In this document: positions 45,751-53,603 of the stretch, piece after piece
How positions within the stretch are numbered: the stretch's first letter is position 1
Layout of the letters: every line of letters starts with the position of its first letter
DNA from: Pseudomonas sp. P5_109
Lineage (GTDB): Bacteria; Pseudomonadota; Gammaproteobacteria; Pseudomonadales; Pseudomonadaceae
Reading direction: 5' to 3'
Assembly: GCF_034009455.1 (NCBI RefSeq)
Contig: NZ_CP125380.1
Span: 427,501-491,500 of the forward strand
Length of the DNA stretch: 64,000 nt
Translations under genes and position numbers: made by a program
Notes under the pieces: generated by a model
Told to the model about the DNA's origin: nothing
What the model saw: the letters and a program-made list of their open reading frames with translations, nothing else
Databases searched by the model: none

Positions 45751-46251
45751 ATGGCAAATCTCAGCTACATGACTATTACCGGGAAAAAACAAGGTTTGAT
45801 TTCCGCTGGCTGTTCCAGTCAGGACTCTATTGGGAATAAATGTCAGGCCAGCCATGAAGACGAAATTATGGTGCTGGCTTACTCTCATAATATGGCAGCT
45901 GGTAATGATGGAAGCACTTTTGGTGGCCGTGGGAAACATATGCCGGTCATCCTTACAAAAAACATTGATAAATCTACGCCGTTATTAGCTAGTGCTCTTC
46001 ATGAAGGCGAAGAAGTTGAGTGTAAAATCAATTTCTACCGCACTTCACCCGTTGGTGGTCACGAAAAATATTTTACTGTATCGCTAAGTGGTGGACGTGT
46101 TGCCAATATAAGTGTTCAGGTGCCGCATGCTATTCATATGGGTGACGCGCAGCCACAGGAACTTGTGGCCATCAGGTATCGGGAAATTTCCTGGGTGCAT
46201 CACAAAGCAAGTACAAGTGCCTATAGCTCTTGGGACAACGAATATGAGTGA
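45751..46251 (+). CDS. hcp: Hcp-family type VI secretion tube protein (orphan TssD)
   Basis: 166 residues beginning MANLSYMTITGKKQGLISAG, with CSSQDSIGNK, the HEDEI motif and the FYRTSPVGG strand that define the Hcp family. Hexameric rings of Hcp stack into the secreted tube and can carry effectors in their lumen. No other T6SS structural gene lies in the window, so this is an orphan copy. ATG 45751 has AGGAG upstream; the GTG at 45742 is rejected. Overlaps the DUF4225 gene by eight bases (ATGAGTGA), implying coupling. Confidence 0.93.
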   Translation: MANLSYMTITGKKQGLISAGCSSQDSIGNKCQASHEDEIMVLAYSHNMAAGNDGSTFGGRGKHMPVILTKNIDKSTPLLASALHEGEEVECKINFYRTSPVGGHEKYFTVSLSGGRVANISVQVPHAIHMGDAQPQELVAIRYREISWVHHKASTSAYSSWDNEYE

Positions 46252-46963
46252 TCAGCCATGTGATGTAAATGATGTAGCCAAAGCAGCTTCTGATCTAGTT
46301 GCATTAGGGTGTACGGTTGGCGCTACGAATTTCTATGATGGCACCACTCAGCTTCAGTTTGGCGCAATCATATCTAATTATGTGAATGAAATTATAAAGG
46401 ATGTGAATGACGGGGTAATAAGTGCTTGGGATGGAGTGCAAGAGATAAGGAGAGAACATGCCGATCTTGCTTCCAAGGCTCTTTTTTATGCTCAAAACGG
46501 AGTTGGGGTTGTTGCAGGGGCCATGCAGGTTGAAGTAGGAGTTGCCATTACGGGGGCTTCATATGGATTGGCAGCACCGCTCGGTGCATTTTTCGTCGCG
46601 CATGGAGTTAATAATATTTACGAAGGTGGGATGAATATTTATAACGGTCCTGCCGCACAAGCAGTACGGGGACCTACTAGGCGCGCCTATGCATCATTTA
46701 TGGGGGATGATTATAAGGGGGATGTAGCATATGGAACCATCGACTTGATTTTGTCTGCTGGCGGTATGATGCGGCCAGTACGCAAGGTGGATTCTGTACA
46801 GCTTTTCAGGCGAGATCCACTGAATTACGAGTCGGTCTACCAGCAATCTGGCAAGTTGGCTTTGTTTTTTGAGGCGCTAGTTGATTCAATTACAATTAAT
46901 TCTATGGTTTCAAAGAATGGGTCGGAAATGGAAAGCAAGTGGCATCGTGAGGAGCGACGGTGA
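46244..46963 (+). CDS. DUF4225 protein, candidate Hcp-delivered toxin
   Basis: 239 residues. Recognised as DUF4225 by the pattern LVALGCTVGATNF, LQFGAIISNYVNEI and the central block FFVAHGVNNIYEGGMNIYNG. Residues 85-121 form a glycine- and alanine-rich hydrophobic segment (NGVGVVAGAMQVEVGVAITG onward), which could insert in a membrane. No catalytic motif is visible. Its position, translationally coupled to an orphan hcp and facing a small membrane protein, is that of a T6SS effector; this role is inferred. A longer frame starting at 46112 overlaps hcp and is rejected. Codon use is AT-richer than in the flanking clusters. Confidence 0.82.
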   Translation: MSDQPCDVNDVAKAASDLVALGCTVGATNFYDGTTQLQFGAIISNYVNEIIKDVNDGVISAWDGVQEIRREHADLASKALFYAQNGVGVVAGAMQVEVGVAITGASYGLAAPLGAFFVAHGVNNIYEGGMNIYNGPAAQAVRGPTRRAYASFMGDDYKGDVAYGTIDLILSAGGMMRPVRKVDSVQLFRRDPLNYESVYQQSGKLALFFEALVDSITINSMVSKNGSEMESKWHREERR

Positions 46964-47167
46964 TTACCAGATCTTACGAAGTCTGGGAATATAAAAGCGC
47001 AAACTCGCGGTAACAATTATAGTGAACACAATGCCATTGACAATCCAATAAGTAGCGCCATTTAAGGGAAATATTTTTGTTATTCCCCACACAATAATCA
47101 TTGTGTATCCAATGGAGCAGCCGATAACAACCAAACCCAAACTAGCCAAGTATCTGATTGTATACAT
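46964..47167 (-). CDS. Small two-helix membrane protein, candidate immunity factor
   Basis: 67 residues from ATG 47167, preceded by AAGGA at a normal distance; the frame extends to 47218 without a better start. Two membrane helices (about 7-28, LASLGLVVIGCSIGYTMIIV; and 38-57, TYWIVNGIVFTIIVTASLRF) and a basic C-terminal tail. Convergent to the DUF4225 gene, whose stop codon it touches with no spacer. Proposed to protect the inner membrane against that protein; no homologous family recognised. Confidence 0.7.
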   Translation of the reverse strand: MYTIRYLASLGLVVIGCSIGYTMIIVWGITKIFPLNGATYWIVNGIVFTIIVTASLRFYIPRLRKIW

Positions 47168-47384
47168 TGTAGAAGTCCTTATCTGCGGATCATTGTGTTC
47201 AATATAACCTAAATTCACAAAAATAAGTGCAACACTGAAACAAAAGACAGCGGATCTTACCCTGTCTACGCTTGCCGCAATATGCTCTTTCCTGTGAGCT
47301 ATATCGCGGCAACAGTATTTAACAGTTGGCCACCACTTGCACGCTCCCTCTGGCGCTCGATTGCAAGCGAAACAATGGCCTCCG

Positions 47385-48641
47385 TTATGCCGCTGGCAAG
47401 CCAGCTCCCGATTGCATGGACCAGCGCTTGAAAATCAGCGAAGTATTCACCCCGCCAAACGCAAAGTTATTGTTCATCACATACTGATTTTTCATCTGCC
47501 GAAACTCGCCGCGCAGGTAGTCGAGCTTGCCGCAATGCGGGTCGACTTCGTCGAGGTTGAAGGTGTGGGCGTAGAGGTCGCGGTTCATCATTTCGATGCT
47601 GAACCAGGACTCCAGCGCACCGCAGGCACCGAGGGTGTGGCCGAGGAAGCTTTTCTGCGAACTGATCGGCATGCGTTCGCCGAACAGGCTGCTGGTGGCC
47701 AGGGTTTCGGCGATGTCGCCCTGTTCGGTGGCGGTGCCGTGGCCGTTGACGTAGCCGATGTCCGACGGTTTCAGCCCGGCATCTTCCAGGGCCAGTTCCA
47801 TGGCTCGGCGCATGGTGATTTGTTCGGGACGGGTGGTGTGCTGGCCGTCGGCGTTGCTGCCGAATCCGACGATCTCGGCGTGGATGTGGGCGCCGCGCGC
47901 CAGCGCATGTTCCAGTTCTTCGAGCACCAGCATGCCGCCGCCTTCGCCGATCACCAGGCCATCGCGTGCGGTGTCGTAAGGGCGCGGGCTGCGTTGTGGG
48001 GTGTCGTTTTTCAGGCTGGTGGCGTAGAGCGCATCGAAGACCATGGCTTCGGTCGGGCACAGTTCTTCGGCGCCGCCGGCGAGCATCAGCGGCAGGCGGC
48101 CAAACTTGATTGCCTCGTAGGCATAGCCGATGCCCTGGCTGCCGCTGGTGCAGGCGCTGGAGGTCGGGATCAGGCGCCCGGTGAGGCCGAAGAAGATGCT
48201 GATATTGGCTGCCGTGGTGTGCGGCATCATGCGCACGTAGGAGTTGGCGTTCAGGCCTTCGGCCACCGAGTTGAGCAGCATGTTGCCGAACGCCTTGATC
48301 TCGTCGGTGCTGCCGGTGGAGGAGCCGCACGCGACGCCCATGCGCCCGTCCTTGATCGACTCGTCGCTCAACAGGCCGGCGTCGGCCAGGGCCATTTCCG
48401 CTGCGCCCACAGCAAGCCGTGAAACCCGGCCCATGCTGCGCAGTTGCTTGCGGGTCCAGTGGCTGGGCACCTTGAAGTCATCGATGGGGCCGGCCAGGCG
48501 TGTGTTGAGTTCGGTAAAACGATCCCACTCGTCCATCCGGCGGATGCCGCTGCGGTTGGCCGCGAAGTTGCCGGCGATGGTGTCCCAGTCGCTGCCCAGT
48601 GAGGTGATGCCGGCCATGCCGGTGACGACGACGCGCTTCAT
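47385..48641 (-). CDS. Beta-ketoacyl-ACP synthase II-like, aryl polyene cluster
   Basis: 418 residues, condensing enzyme of the thiolase fold. Active-site Cys in SSACTSGSQG, His in VNGHGTATEQGD and His in SFLGHTLGACGA form an intact triad, so this is a catalytic ketosynthase rather than a chain-length factor. The C-terminus GGVNTSLIFKRW is normal, but an extra tail SMQSGAGLPAA follows that appears to be encoded by a REP half-site. Last gene of the polyene operon; start overlaps the reductase stop by one base. Confidence 0.92.
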   Translation of the reverse strand: MKRVVVTGMAGITSLGSDWDTIAGNFAANRSGIRRMDEWDRFTELNTRLAGPIDDFKVPSHWTRKQLRSMGRVSRLAVGAAEMALADAGLLSDESIKDGRMGVACGSSTGSTDEIKAFGNMLLNSVAEGLNANSYVRMMPHTTAANISIFFGLTGRLIPTSSACTSGSQGIGYAYEAIKFGRLPLMLAGGAEELCPTEAMVFDALYATSLKNDTPQRSPRPYDTARDGLVIGEGGGMLVLEELEHALARGAHIHAEIVGFGSNADGQHTTRPEQITMRRAMELALEDAGLKPSDIGYVNGHGTATEQGDIAETLATSSLFGERMPISSQKSFLGHTLGACGALESWFSIEMMNRDLYAHTFNLDEVDPHCGKLDYLRGEFRQMKNQYVMNNNFAFGGVNTSLIFKRWSMQSGAGLPAA

Positions 48642-49369
48642 CAGCACAGGCCTCCGTTGACGGCCAGAACCTGCCGGGTGATGTACGAGGCTTCCGCCGA
48701 CATCAGGAAATTCACCGCGCCGGCCACCTCTTCAGGGGTGCCCATGCGTTGTGCGGGGATCATTTTCATCAGTTCTTCCACCGGCACGTTTTCGTCGAGC
48801 ATGGCTGTGTCGATCAGGCCGGGTGCGACACAGTTAACGGTGATTTTGCGCTTGCCCAGCTCGATCGCCAATGCCTTGGCCGCGCCGATCAATCCAGCCT
48901 TGGAGGCGCTGTAGTTGACCTGGCCACGGTTGCCGATCAGCCCCGACACCGAGGTGATGCAGACAATCCGCCCGGTGGCGCGGCGCCTGATCATCGGCAT
49001 CATCACCGGGTGCAGTACGTTGTAGAAGCCGTCGAGGTTGGTGCGCATGACCACATCCCAATCGTCCTCGCTTAGGGCCGGAAAGGCACCGTCGCGGGTC
49101 AGCCCGGCATTGAGCACCACGCCGTAATAGGCGCCGTGGGTTTCCACGTCGGCTTCGAGAATTTCCTTGCAGCGGGCGCGGTCGGCCACGTCGAACTGCA
49201 GGACGCGCGCACGACGACCCAAGGCCTCGACTTCGGCCTTGACGGCTTCGGCGTCGGCCAGGCCGTTGCGGCAATGCAGCACGATGTCGTGCCCAGCCTG
49301 GGCCAGGCGCAAGGCGATGGCGCGGCCGATGCCACGGCTGGAACCGGTGACCAGTACGAATTCAGTCAT
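48641..49369 (-). CDS. 3-oxoacyl-ACP reductase, FabG-like, aryl polyene cluster
   Basis: 242-residue short-chain dehydrogenase. NADPH-binding TGSSRGIGRA at residues 8-17, VLNAGLTRDGAF, catalytic Ser in ITSVSGL and YSASK (Tyr-x-x-x-Lys). Reduces the beta-keto group made by the ketosynthases in each polyene cycle. Overlaps its neighbours by 1 and 4 bases. Confidence 0.93.
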   Translation of the reverse strand: MTEFVLVTGSSRGIGRAIALRLAQAGHDIVLHCRNGLADAEAVKAEVEALGRRARVLQFDVADRARCKEILEADVETHGAYYGVVLNAGLTRDGAFPALSEDDWDVVMRTNLDGFYNVLHPVMMPMIRRRATGRIVCITSVSGLIGNRGQVNYSASKAGLIGAAKALAIELGKRKITVNCVAPGLIDTAMLDENVPVEELMKMIPAQRMGTPEEVAGAVNFLMSAEASYITRQVLAVNGGLC

Positions 49370-49827
49370 GACTGGACTCCTTCGGGTTCATGGAGATATT
49401 GAGCGGCCTGGGGTGGGCGATACACGTTCAGACGGGCGGTAACGTGAATGCCGGGGGCGTTGATGTGGCATTCGAACACGCCCATGCCGTTATCGTCTTC
49501 CAGGGAGCGAATGCCGTGGATGGTCAGCTCGGTACCGGCCGGAAAACTTTCGACGTTGCATTCGAACTTGCGGCTGCCGAGCAGGAAACCCAATTCCACC
49601 GCATCGCCGCGCTGGCGTGCATGGCAACCGGCGAAGGCGGCCACGCTCTGGGCCATCAGTTCAATGCCGACCCAGGCCGGCAGGCTGCCGTCGGGGAGAT
49701 TGAACAGGCCATCGGGCTTGACGGTCAGGCGGGTGTAAATCTGCTCTTCATCGAACGCCAGGATCTGATCGATAAGGATCATGTCGCCAGCGTGGGGCAG
49801 CAGTTCGGCGAGCGGCCAGTCAATCAT
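49366..49827 (-). CDS. Hotdog-fold 3-hydroxyacyl-ACP dehydratase (ApeP-like)
   Basis: 153 residues from ATG 49827 (MIDWPLAELLPHAGDMILID). The LLPHAGDM motif and WVGIELMAQSVAAFAGCHA are typical of the ApeP-type dehydratase of aryl polyene clusters, which removes water from the 3-hydroxyacyl-ACP to leave the conjugated double bond. The frame reads upstream into the ketosynthase gene but four-base overlap with it (ATGA) marks the start. Confidence 0.88.
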   Translation of the reverse strand: MIDWPLAELLPHAGDMILIDQILAFDEEQIYTRLTVKPDGLFNLPDGSLPAWVGIELMAQSVAAFAGCHARQRGDAVELGFLLGSRKFECNVESFPAGTELTIHGIRSLEDDNGMGVFECHINAPGIHVTARLNVYRPPQAAQYLHEPEGVQS

Positions 49828-51020
49828 GGGGCGTCTCCGATAATCAGGCTGACGTTGTTGCCACCGAAGGCGAAGGAATTGCTCATCAGGTAGCGGGGTG
49901 CAATGGACGTCAGGCGCGTGGCCGGGGTCACCCATTGCAGCGGCGGCAGTTCGGGATCGGGCTGCTCGTCCCAGACGTGCGGCGGCAAGGCATGCTCGCG
50001 ATTGTCCGGGCTCAGGCTCAACCAGCAGAACGCCGCTTCCAGCGCCCCGGCGGCGCCGAGGGTGTGGCCGGTCATCGGTTTGCTCGAGGAGCAGGACACG
50101 CCGGCCGGGAACAGCGTCGCCACGGCGTGGCTTTCCATGGCGTCGTTGTGTTGGGTAGCGGTGCCGTGCAGGTTCAGATAAGCGATCTGTTCCGGTTGCA
50201 GGTTGGCGCGGCCCAAGGCTTTGCGCATCGCCTGCAGGGCGCCTCGACCCGTCGGCTCCGGGGCGGAAATGTGATGTGCATCGGAGCTGGCGCCACTGCC
50301 GAGTAAGGCAATCGGCGGGCTGTCGCCGGCATCTCTGGTCATCAGGAACAGCACCGCCGCTTCGCCAATGTTGATGCCGTTGCGGTTCACCGAAAACGGA
50401 TTACAGCGTTGTTCCGAGACGGCCTCCAGCGCCGAAAAACCATTGAGGGTCAGCTTGCACAGGGTATCGACTCCGCCACACAGCACCGCGTCGCAAATGC
50501 CCAGGTCCAACAGGCGCTGGGCGCTGATCAGGGCTCGGGCACTGGAGGTGCAAGCCGTGGAAATGACATAGGCCGGCCCACTCAATTGCAGCCACTCGGT
50601 GAGGAAGTTTGCCGGCGCACCGAGTTCCTGTTGCTGGTAGTCGTACTCAGGCGGGAACTGCTTGTCGCGCAGGTAATGCGCCAGGCCCTGGCTGGCCTCG
50701 TCGATACCCGAGGTGCTGGTACCCAGCACCACACCGATGCGGTCGCGGCCGTAGGTCTGGATTGCACTGTCGATGCCCGGGCGGATTTGCAGCGTGGCTT
50801 CCAGCAACAACTGATTGTTGCGACTGTGATGACGCGACATGTCGGCTGGAAGGGTTGCCAATGTGCCCTGGACCGCGCCGACCGGCAACGAGCGTTCCGG
50901 TACCCATCCGGCGGTGTCGCGCATGCCGGAGCAGTCGCCGGCAAACAGGTTGCGGGCAACTTCCTGCTTGTCGCGGCCCAGCGCGCAGACCAAACCGAGG
51001 GCATTGAGGTAAGCCGTCAT
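49824..51020 (-). CDS. Second beta-ketoacyl-ACP synthase, aryl polyene cluster
   Basis: 398 residues with Cys in STACTSSARA, His in LNLHGTATQHND and His in MTGHTLGAAGALE, and the C-terminal NSFAFGGNNVSLI. The active-site set is complete, although sequence is divergent from the ketosynthase at 47385. It may act at initiation or with a different chain length. Four-base overlap with the lipoprotein gene upstream. Confidence 0.9.
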   Translation of the reverse strand: MTAYLNALGLVCALGRDKQEVARNLFAGDCSGMRDTAGWVPERSLPVGAVQGTLATLPADMSRHHSRNNQLLLEATLQIRPGIDSAIQTYGRDRIGVVLGTSTSGIDEASQGLAHYLRDKQFPPEYDYQQQELGAPANFLTEWLQLSGPAYVISTACTSSARALISAQRLLDLGICDAVLCGGVDTLCKLTLNGFSALEAVSEQRCNPFSVNRNGINIGEAAVLFLMTRDAGDSPPIALLGSGASSDAHHISAPEPTGRGALQAMRKALGRANLQPEQIAYLNLHGTATQHNDAMESHAVATLFPAGVSCSSSKPMTGHTLGAAGALEAAFCWLSLSPDNREHALPPHVWDEQPDPELPPLQWVTPATRLTSIAPRYLMSNSFAFGGNNVSLIIGDAP

Positions 51021-51499
51021 GGCGCTTCACCGCTGAGGGGGGTGACTTGATAAGTCGGGCCTTTCGGAAACTTCAATTCGAAATTATGTGGTTGTGCGTA
51101 GCGAATGTCCCAGCGCTCGGGCAGGGATCGTTGTGTGCCGTGCTGCCAGGCGTCGGGATAGTTGGCCGCCAGTTCATCTTTTGGTGTCAACGCAAACAGC
51201 AGCGCCGCGAACAGCTCGCGGGCTCGCGGATTGGGCGGCAGGAAGCCATCGGACTCCCAGGTTTTGTCGATCAATTTCTGCCGGGCCTGGGGAATGCCCA
51301 ACAGGTCCATCATCGACCAGCGAATCCCCGATTCCTCGCGCTGGATCACCAGTACCCAGTCCTGGCGGTCGTCGGGCTGCAGGAGCTGGATGTGCAGTTG
51401 CAGCGGCAACGGCAGGTCCGGATTTTTCTCGGGCAGTGGGGCCCGACCGGCGCAGGCGCTCAGGAGCAGGGTTGTGGCGAGTAACAGAAATTTCAGCAT
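51017..51499 (-). CDS. DUF3261 lipoprotein, aryl polyene cluster
   Basis: 160 residues from ATG 51499. Signal peptide MLKFLLLATTLLLSAC with lipobox LSAC, then a DUF3261 domain; family members occur in nearly all aryl polyene and xanthomonadin-type clusters and probably help move the pigment to the outer membrane. The frame continues upstream through a REP pair to a TGATG at the methyltransferase stop, so the ancestral coupled start may have been lost or extended by that insertion. Confidence 0.82.
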   Translation of the reverse strand: MLKFLLLATTLLLSACAGRAPLPEKNPDLPLPLQLHIQLLQPDDRQDWVLVIQREESGIRWSMMDLLGIPQARQKLIDKTWESDGFLPPNPRARELFAALLFALTPKDELAANYPDAWQHGTQRSLPERWDIRYAQPHNFELKFPKGPTYQVTPLSGEAP

Positions 51500-51510
51500 G
51501 CCCGCTACCC

Positions 51511-51602
51511 CTGTAGGAGCGAGCTTGCTCGCGATGGCGGCGATACATTCGACATCAATGTTGACTGACCCACCGCTTTCGCGAGCAAGCCCGCTCCCAC
51601 AG
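51511..51602. repeat. REP pair between the methyltransferase and DUF3261 genes
   Basis: CTGTAGGAGCGAGCTTGCTCGC and inverted GCGAGCAAGCCCGCTCCCACAG. One of three REP elements interrupting the otherwise overlapping polyene operon. It contains no stop in the DUF3261 frame. Confidence 0.88.
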
Positions 51603-51633
51603 GTTTGATGTTTCAAGCGACTGGCAATGAACA

Positions 51634-52359
51634 TCACACAGTTCCTTCAAAAGGTTTGCGCGCCACCACATTGACCAGGGTTTCTTCCCGTTGGCCAAAG
51701 GGTTTTGGTTTGCACACACCCAAGTGTTCGAGCAGGCCGAAATCCTTGGCGCGACTCCACCACAGGTACGGATAAGACACGTTTTGCGCGGTAAATTCGA
51801 AACCCTGCTGGCGAATCATTTGCAGATACTGCGCCGCGCTTTTCTGCACGTGCATGGGGTGGCGGAATAGCCAGCGGATCACCCAGGTATCAATGTAGGC
51901 CTCGGTGGATTCGGCGAACAGCAGATAACCGCCGGGCTTGAGCACACGGTAGAACTCGGCCAGTGTCTGTTGCTGTTCCACCAGGTGATGGAAGGTCTGG
52001 TGACAGAACAGCAGGTCGATACTGGCGTCCGGCAGGTCGAGGCTGGCGCAGTCGCCGCCGAGCAACTCCACTTCCATGCCCTGGCGGGCCGCTTCTGCGC
52101 GGCTCTGCTCCAGGCTGTGGGGATCGGCATCGAGGCCAATCAGGCGACCGGGCGCAAAGGCCTGGCGCAGCAGTGCGAATGACTTGCCCTGACCACAACC
52201 GGCATCCAGCAGTACCGCCTCAGCGGGCGGCGTGTCGCTGAACAGGCCGCGCAAATCGTCGATCGCCAACCGCAGCACATAGTGTTGCCAGATCCGGCTG
52301 CGCAGGAACCACAACCCGAAACGGGTTTCTTCGACGTAGTTGTCGCTCAAGTAGTTCAT
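51634..52359 (-). CDS. Class I SAM-dependent methyltransferase, aryl polyene cluster
   Basis: 241 residues. SAM-binding motif I LLDAGCGQGKSF near 49-60, acidic LIGLDADP, and post-motif LDLPDASIDLLFCHQTFHH. Probably methylates the aryl head or a hydroxyl on it, as the O-methyltransferases of related clusters do; exact position unknown. Overlaps the flavoenzyme gene by four bases. Confidence 0.85.
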   Translation of the reverse strand: MNYLSDNYVEETRFGLWFLRSRIWQHYVLRLAIDDLRGLFSDTPPAEAVLLDAGCGQGKSFALLRQAFAPGRLIGLDADPHSLEQSRAEAARQGMEVELLGGDCASLDLPDASIDLLFCHQTFHHLVEQQQTLAEFYRVLKPGGYLLFAESTEAYIDTWVIRWLFRHPMHVQKSAAQYLQMIRQQGFEFTAQNVSYPYLWWSRAKDFGLLEHLGVCKPKPFGQREETLVNVVARKPFEGTV

Positions 52360-53603
52360 GAGGCTTCCCTTGCACAGAATTCCGATATCACCTTCAACCG
52401 GCGCCTGGCTTCGCTGACGAACGGGTTGCGCGGGTCCCAGGCATATCCGGCAAGGATGGAGCTGATCATCCCGCGAATTTCCTTTGAGCTGCCCTCATGG
52501 AAAATCACATCCTGGAAGGTCCCGGCGTACCAGCCTTCGACGTAGCAACGGAACGTGTCGACGCCGCGCTTGAGCGGTTCGGCGAACTCGGTCTGCCAGT
52601 CGACGGCTTCGCCTTGCAGCTGGCGGTGCAACACCCCGGCGGCCATGCTCGCCGACCGCATGGCGATGGTCACGCCGGAGGAGAACACCGGGTCGAGGAA
52701 TTCCGCGGCATTGCCTAGCAGCGCGAAGCCCGGACCGTGCAGGGTTTTGACGTTGGCCGAGTAACCGCCGATGGTCCGGGCCTCGGTGTCCCACTGCGCA
52801 TTTTGCAACACGCTGGCCAGGCTGGGCGTCTCGGCAATGAAGCTGCGCAGGCACTGGTCCAGATTGTCGCTGCGGCCGGCGAAACGTTCCTCGGCGGCGA
52901 CCACGCCGACCGAGCAGCGCCCGTTGCTGAACGGGATGGTCCAGAACCACACGTCGCGCAGGGTCGGATGAGTGGTCACGAGGATCTTGCTGCGGTCGAA
53001 GGCAGGGTGGTCGATGCGGTCCTCGACGTGAGTGAAAACCGCCTGGCGCACCGGGAAGTTCGACGGCGCCTCGAGGTCGAGCAAGCGCGGCAGCACGCGG
53101 CCGTAACCACTGGCATCGAGCAGGAAATCAGCTGCGATGCGGTACTCGCTGCCGTCTTCGCGGCGCACGCCAAGCTGCGGTTTTTCCGGGGCAATGTCGA
53201 CGCTGACGATGCTTTCGCCATAGCGGATCTCCACGCCTTGCAGCGCGGCCTGATCGGCCAGCAGCTTATCGAAATCGGCGCGCTGGACCTGAAAGGTCGT
53301 CGATTTGCCGTGGCTGAACGTCTCGCTGAAATCGAACGCGCTGTAGCGCTCGCCCCAGGCAAACGCGGCACCGGTTTTCAGCTGGAAACCCGCCGCGTTG
53401 ACGGCGTCGAGCATGCCCGCTTCTTCGACGAAGTCCAGGCAGTGTGCCAACAGGCTCTCACCGATGGAAAACCGTGGGAAATGCTGGCGCTCGATCACCA
53501 GCACATCGTGCCCCTTGCGCTTGAGCAACGCAGCGGCGATGGCACCGGAAGGGCCGGCGCCGATGACCACGACCTGGCGGCATTCCTTTTCAACGGTTGG
53601 CAT
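52356..53603 (-). CDS. FAD-dependent oxidoreductase with flavin-halogenase motifs
   Basis: 415 residues. Dinucleotide-binding GAGPSGAIAAALL at 14-26, GESLL near 48, and the segment DVWFWTIPFSNGR, which fits WxWxIP, the motif considered diagnostic of flavin-dependent halogenases. A lysine in FQLKTGAAFAWG is at about the place of the halogenase catalytic lysine. It may halogenate or hydroxylate the aryl head group. Similar proteins in aryl polyene clusters are often annotated only as flavoproteins, so halogenase activity is inference. Confidence 0.85.
   Translation of the reverse strand: MPTVEKECRQVVVIGAGPSGAIAAALLKRKGHDVLVIERQHFPRFSIGESLLAHCLDFVEEAGMLDAVNAAGFQLKTGAAFAWGERYSAFDFSETFSHGKSTTFQVQRADFDKLLADQAALQGVEIRYGESIVSVDIAPEKPQLGVRREDGSEYRIAADFLLDASGYGRVLPRLLDLEAPSNFPVRQAVFTHVEDRIDHPAFDRSKILVTTHPTLRDVWFWTIPFSNGRCSVGVVAAEERFAGRSDNLDQCLRSFIAETPSLASVLQNAQWDTEARTIGGYSANVKTLHGPGFALLGNAAEFLDPVFSSGVTIAMRSASMAAGVLHRQLQGEAVDWQTEFAEPLKRGVDTFRCYVEGWYAGTFQDVIFHEGSSKEIRGMISSILAGYAWDPRNPFVSEARRRLKVISEFCAREAS

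Noticed and set aside
46112..46243. N-terminal extension of the DUF4225 gene
   Set aside because: It is the hcp gene in a second frame; family members start with the short acidic N-terminus at 46244.
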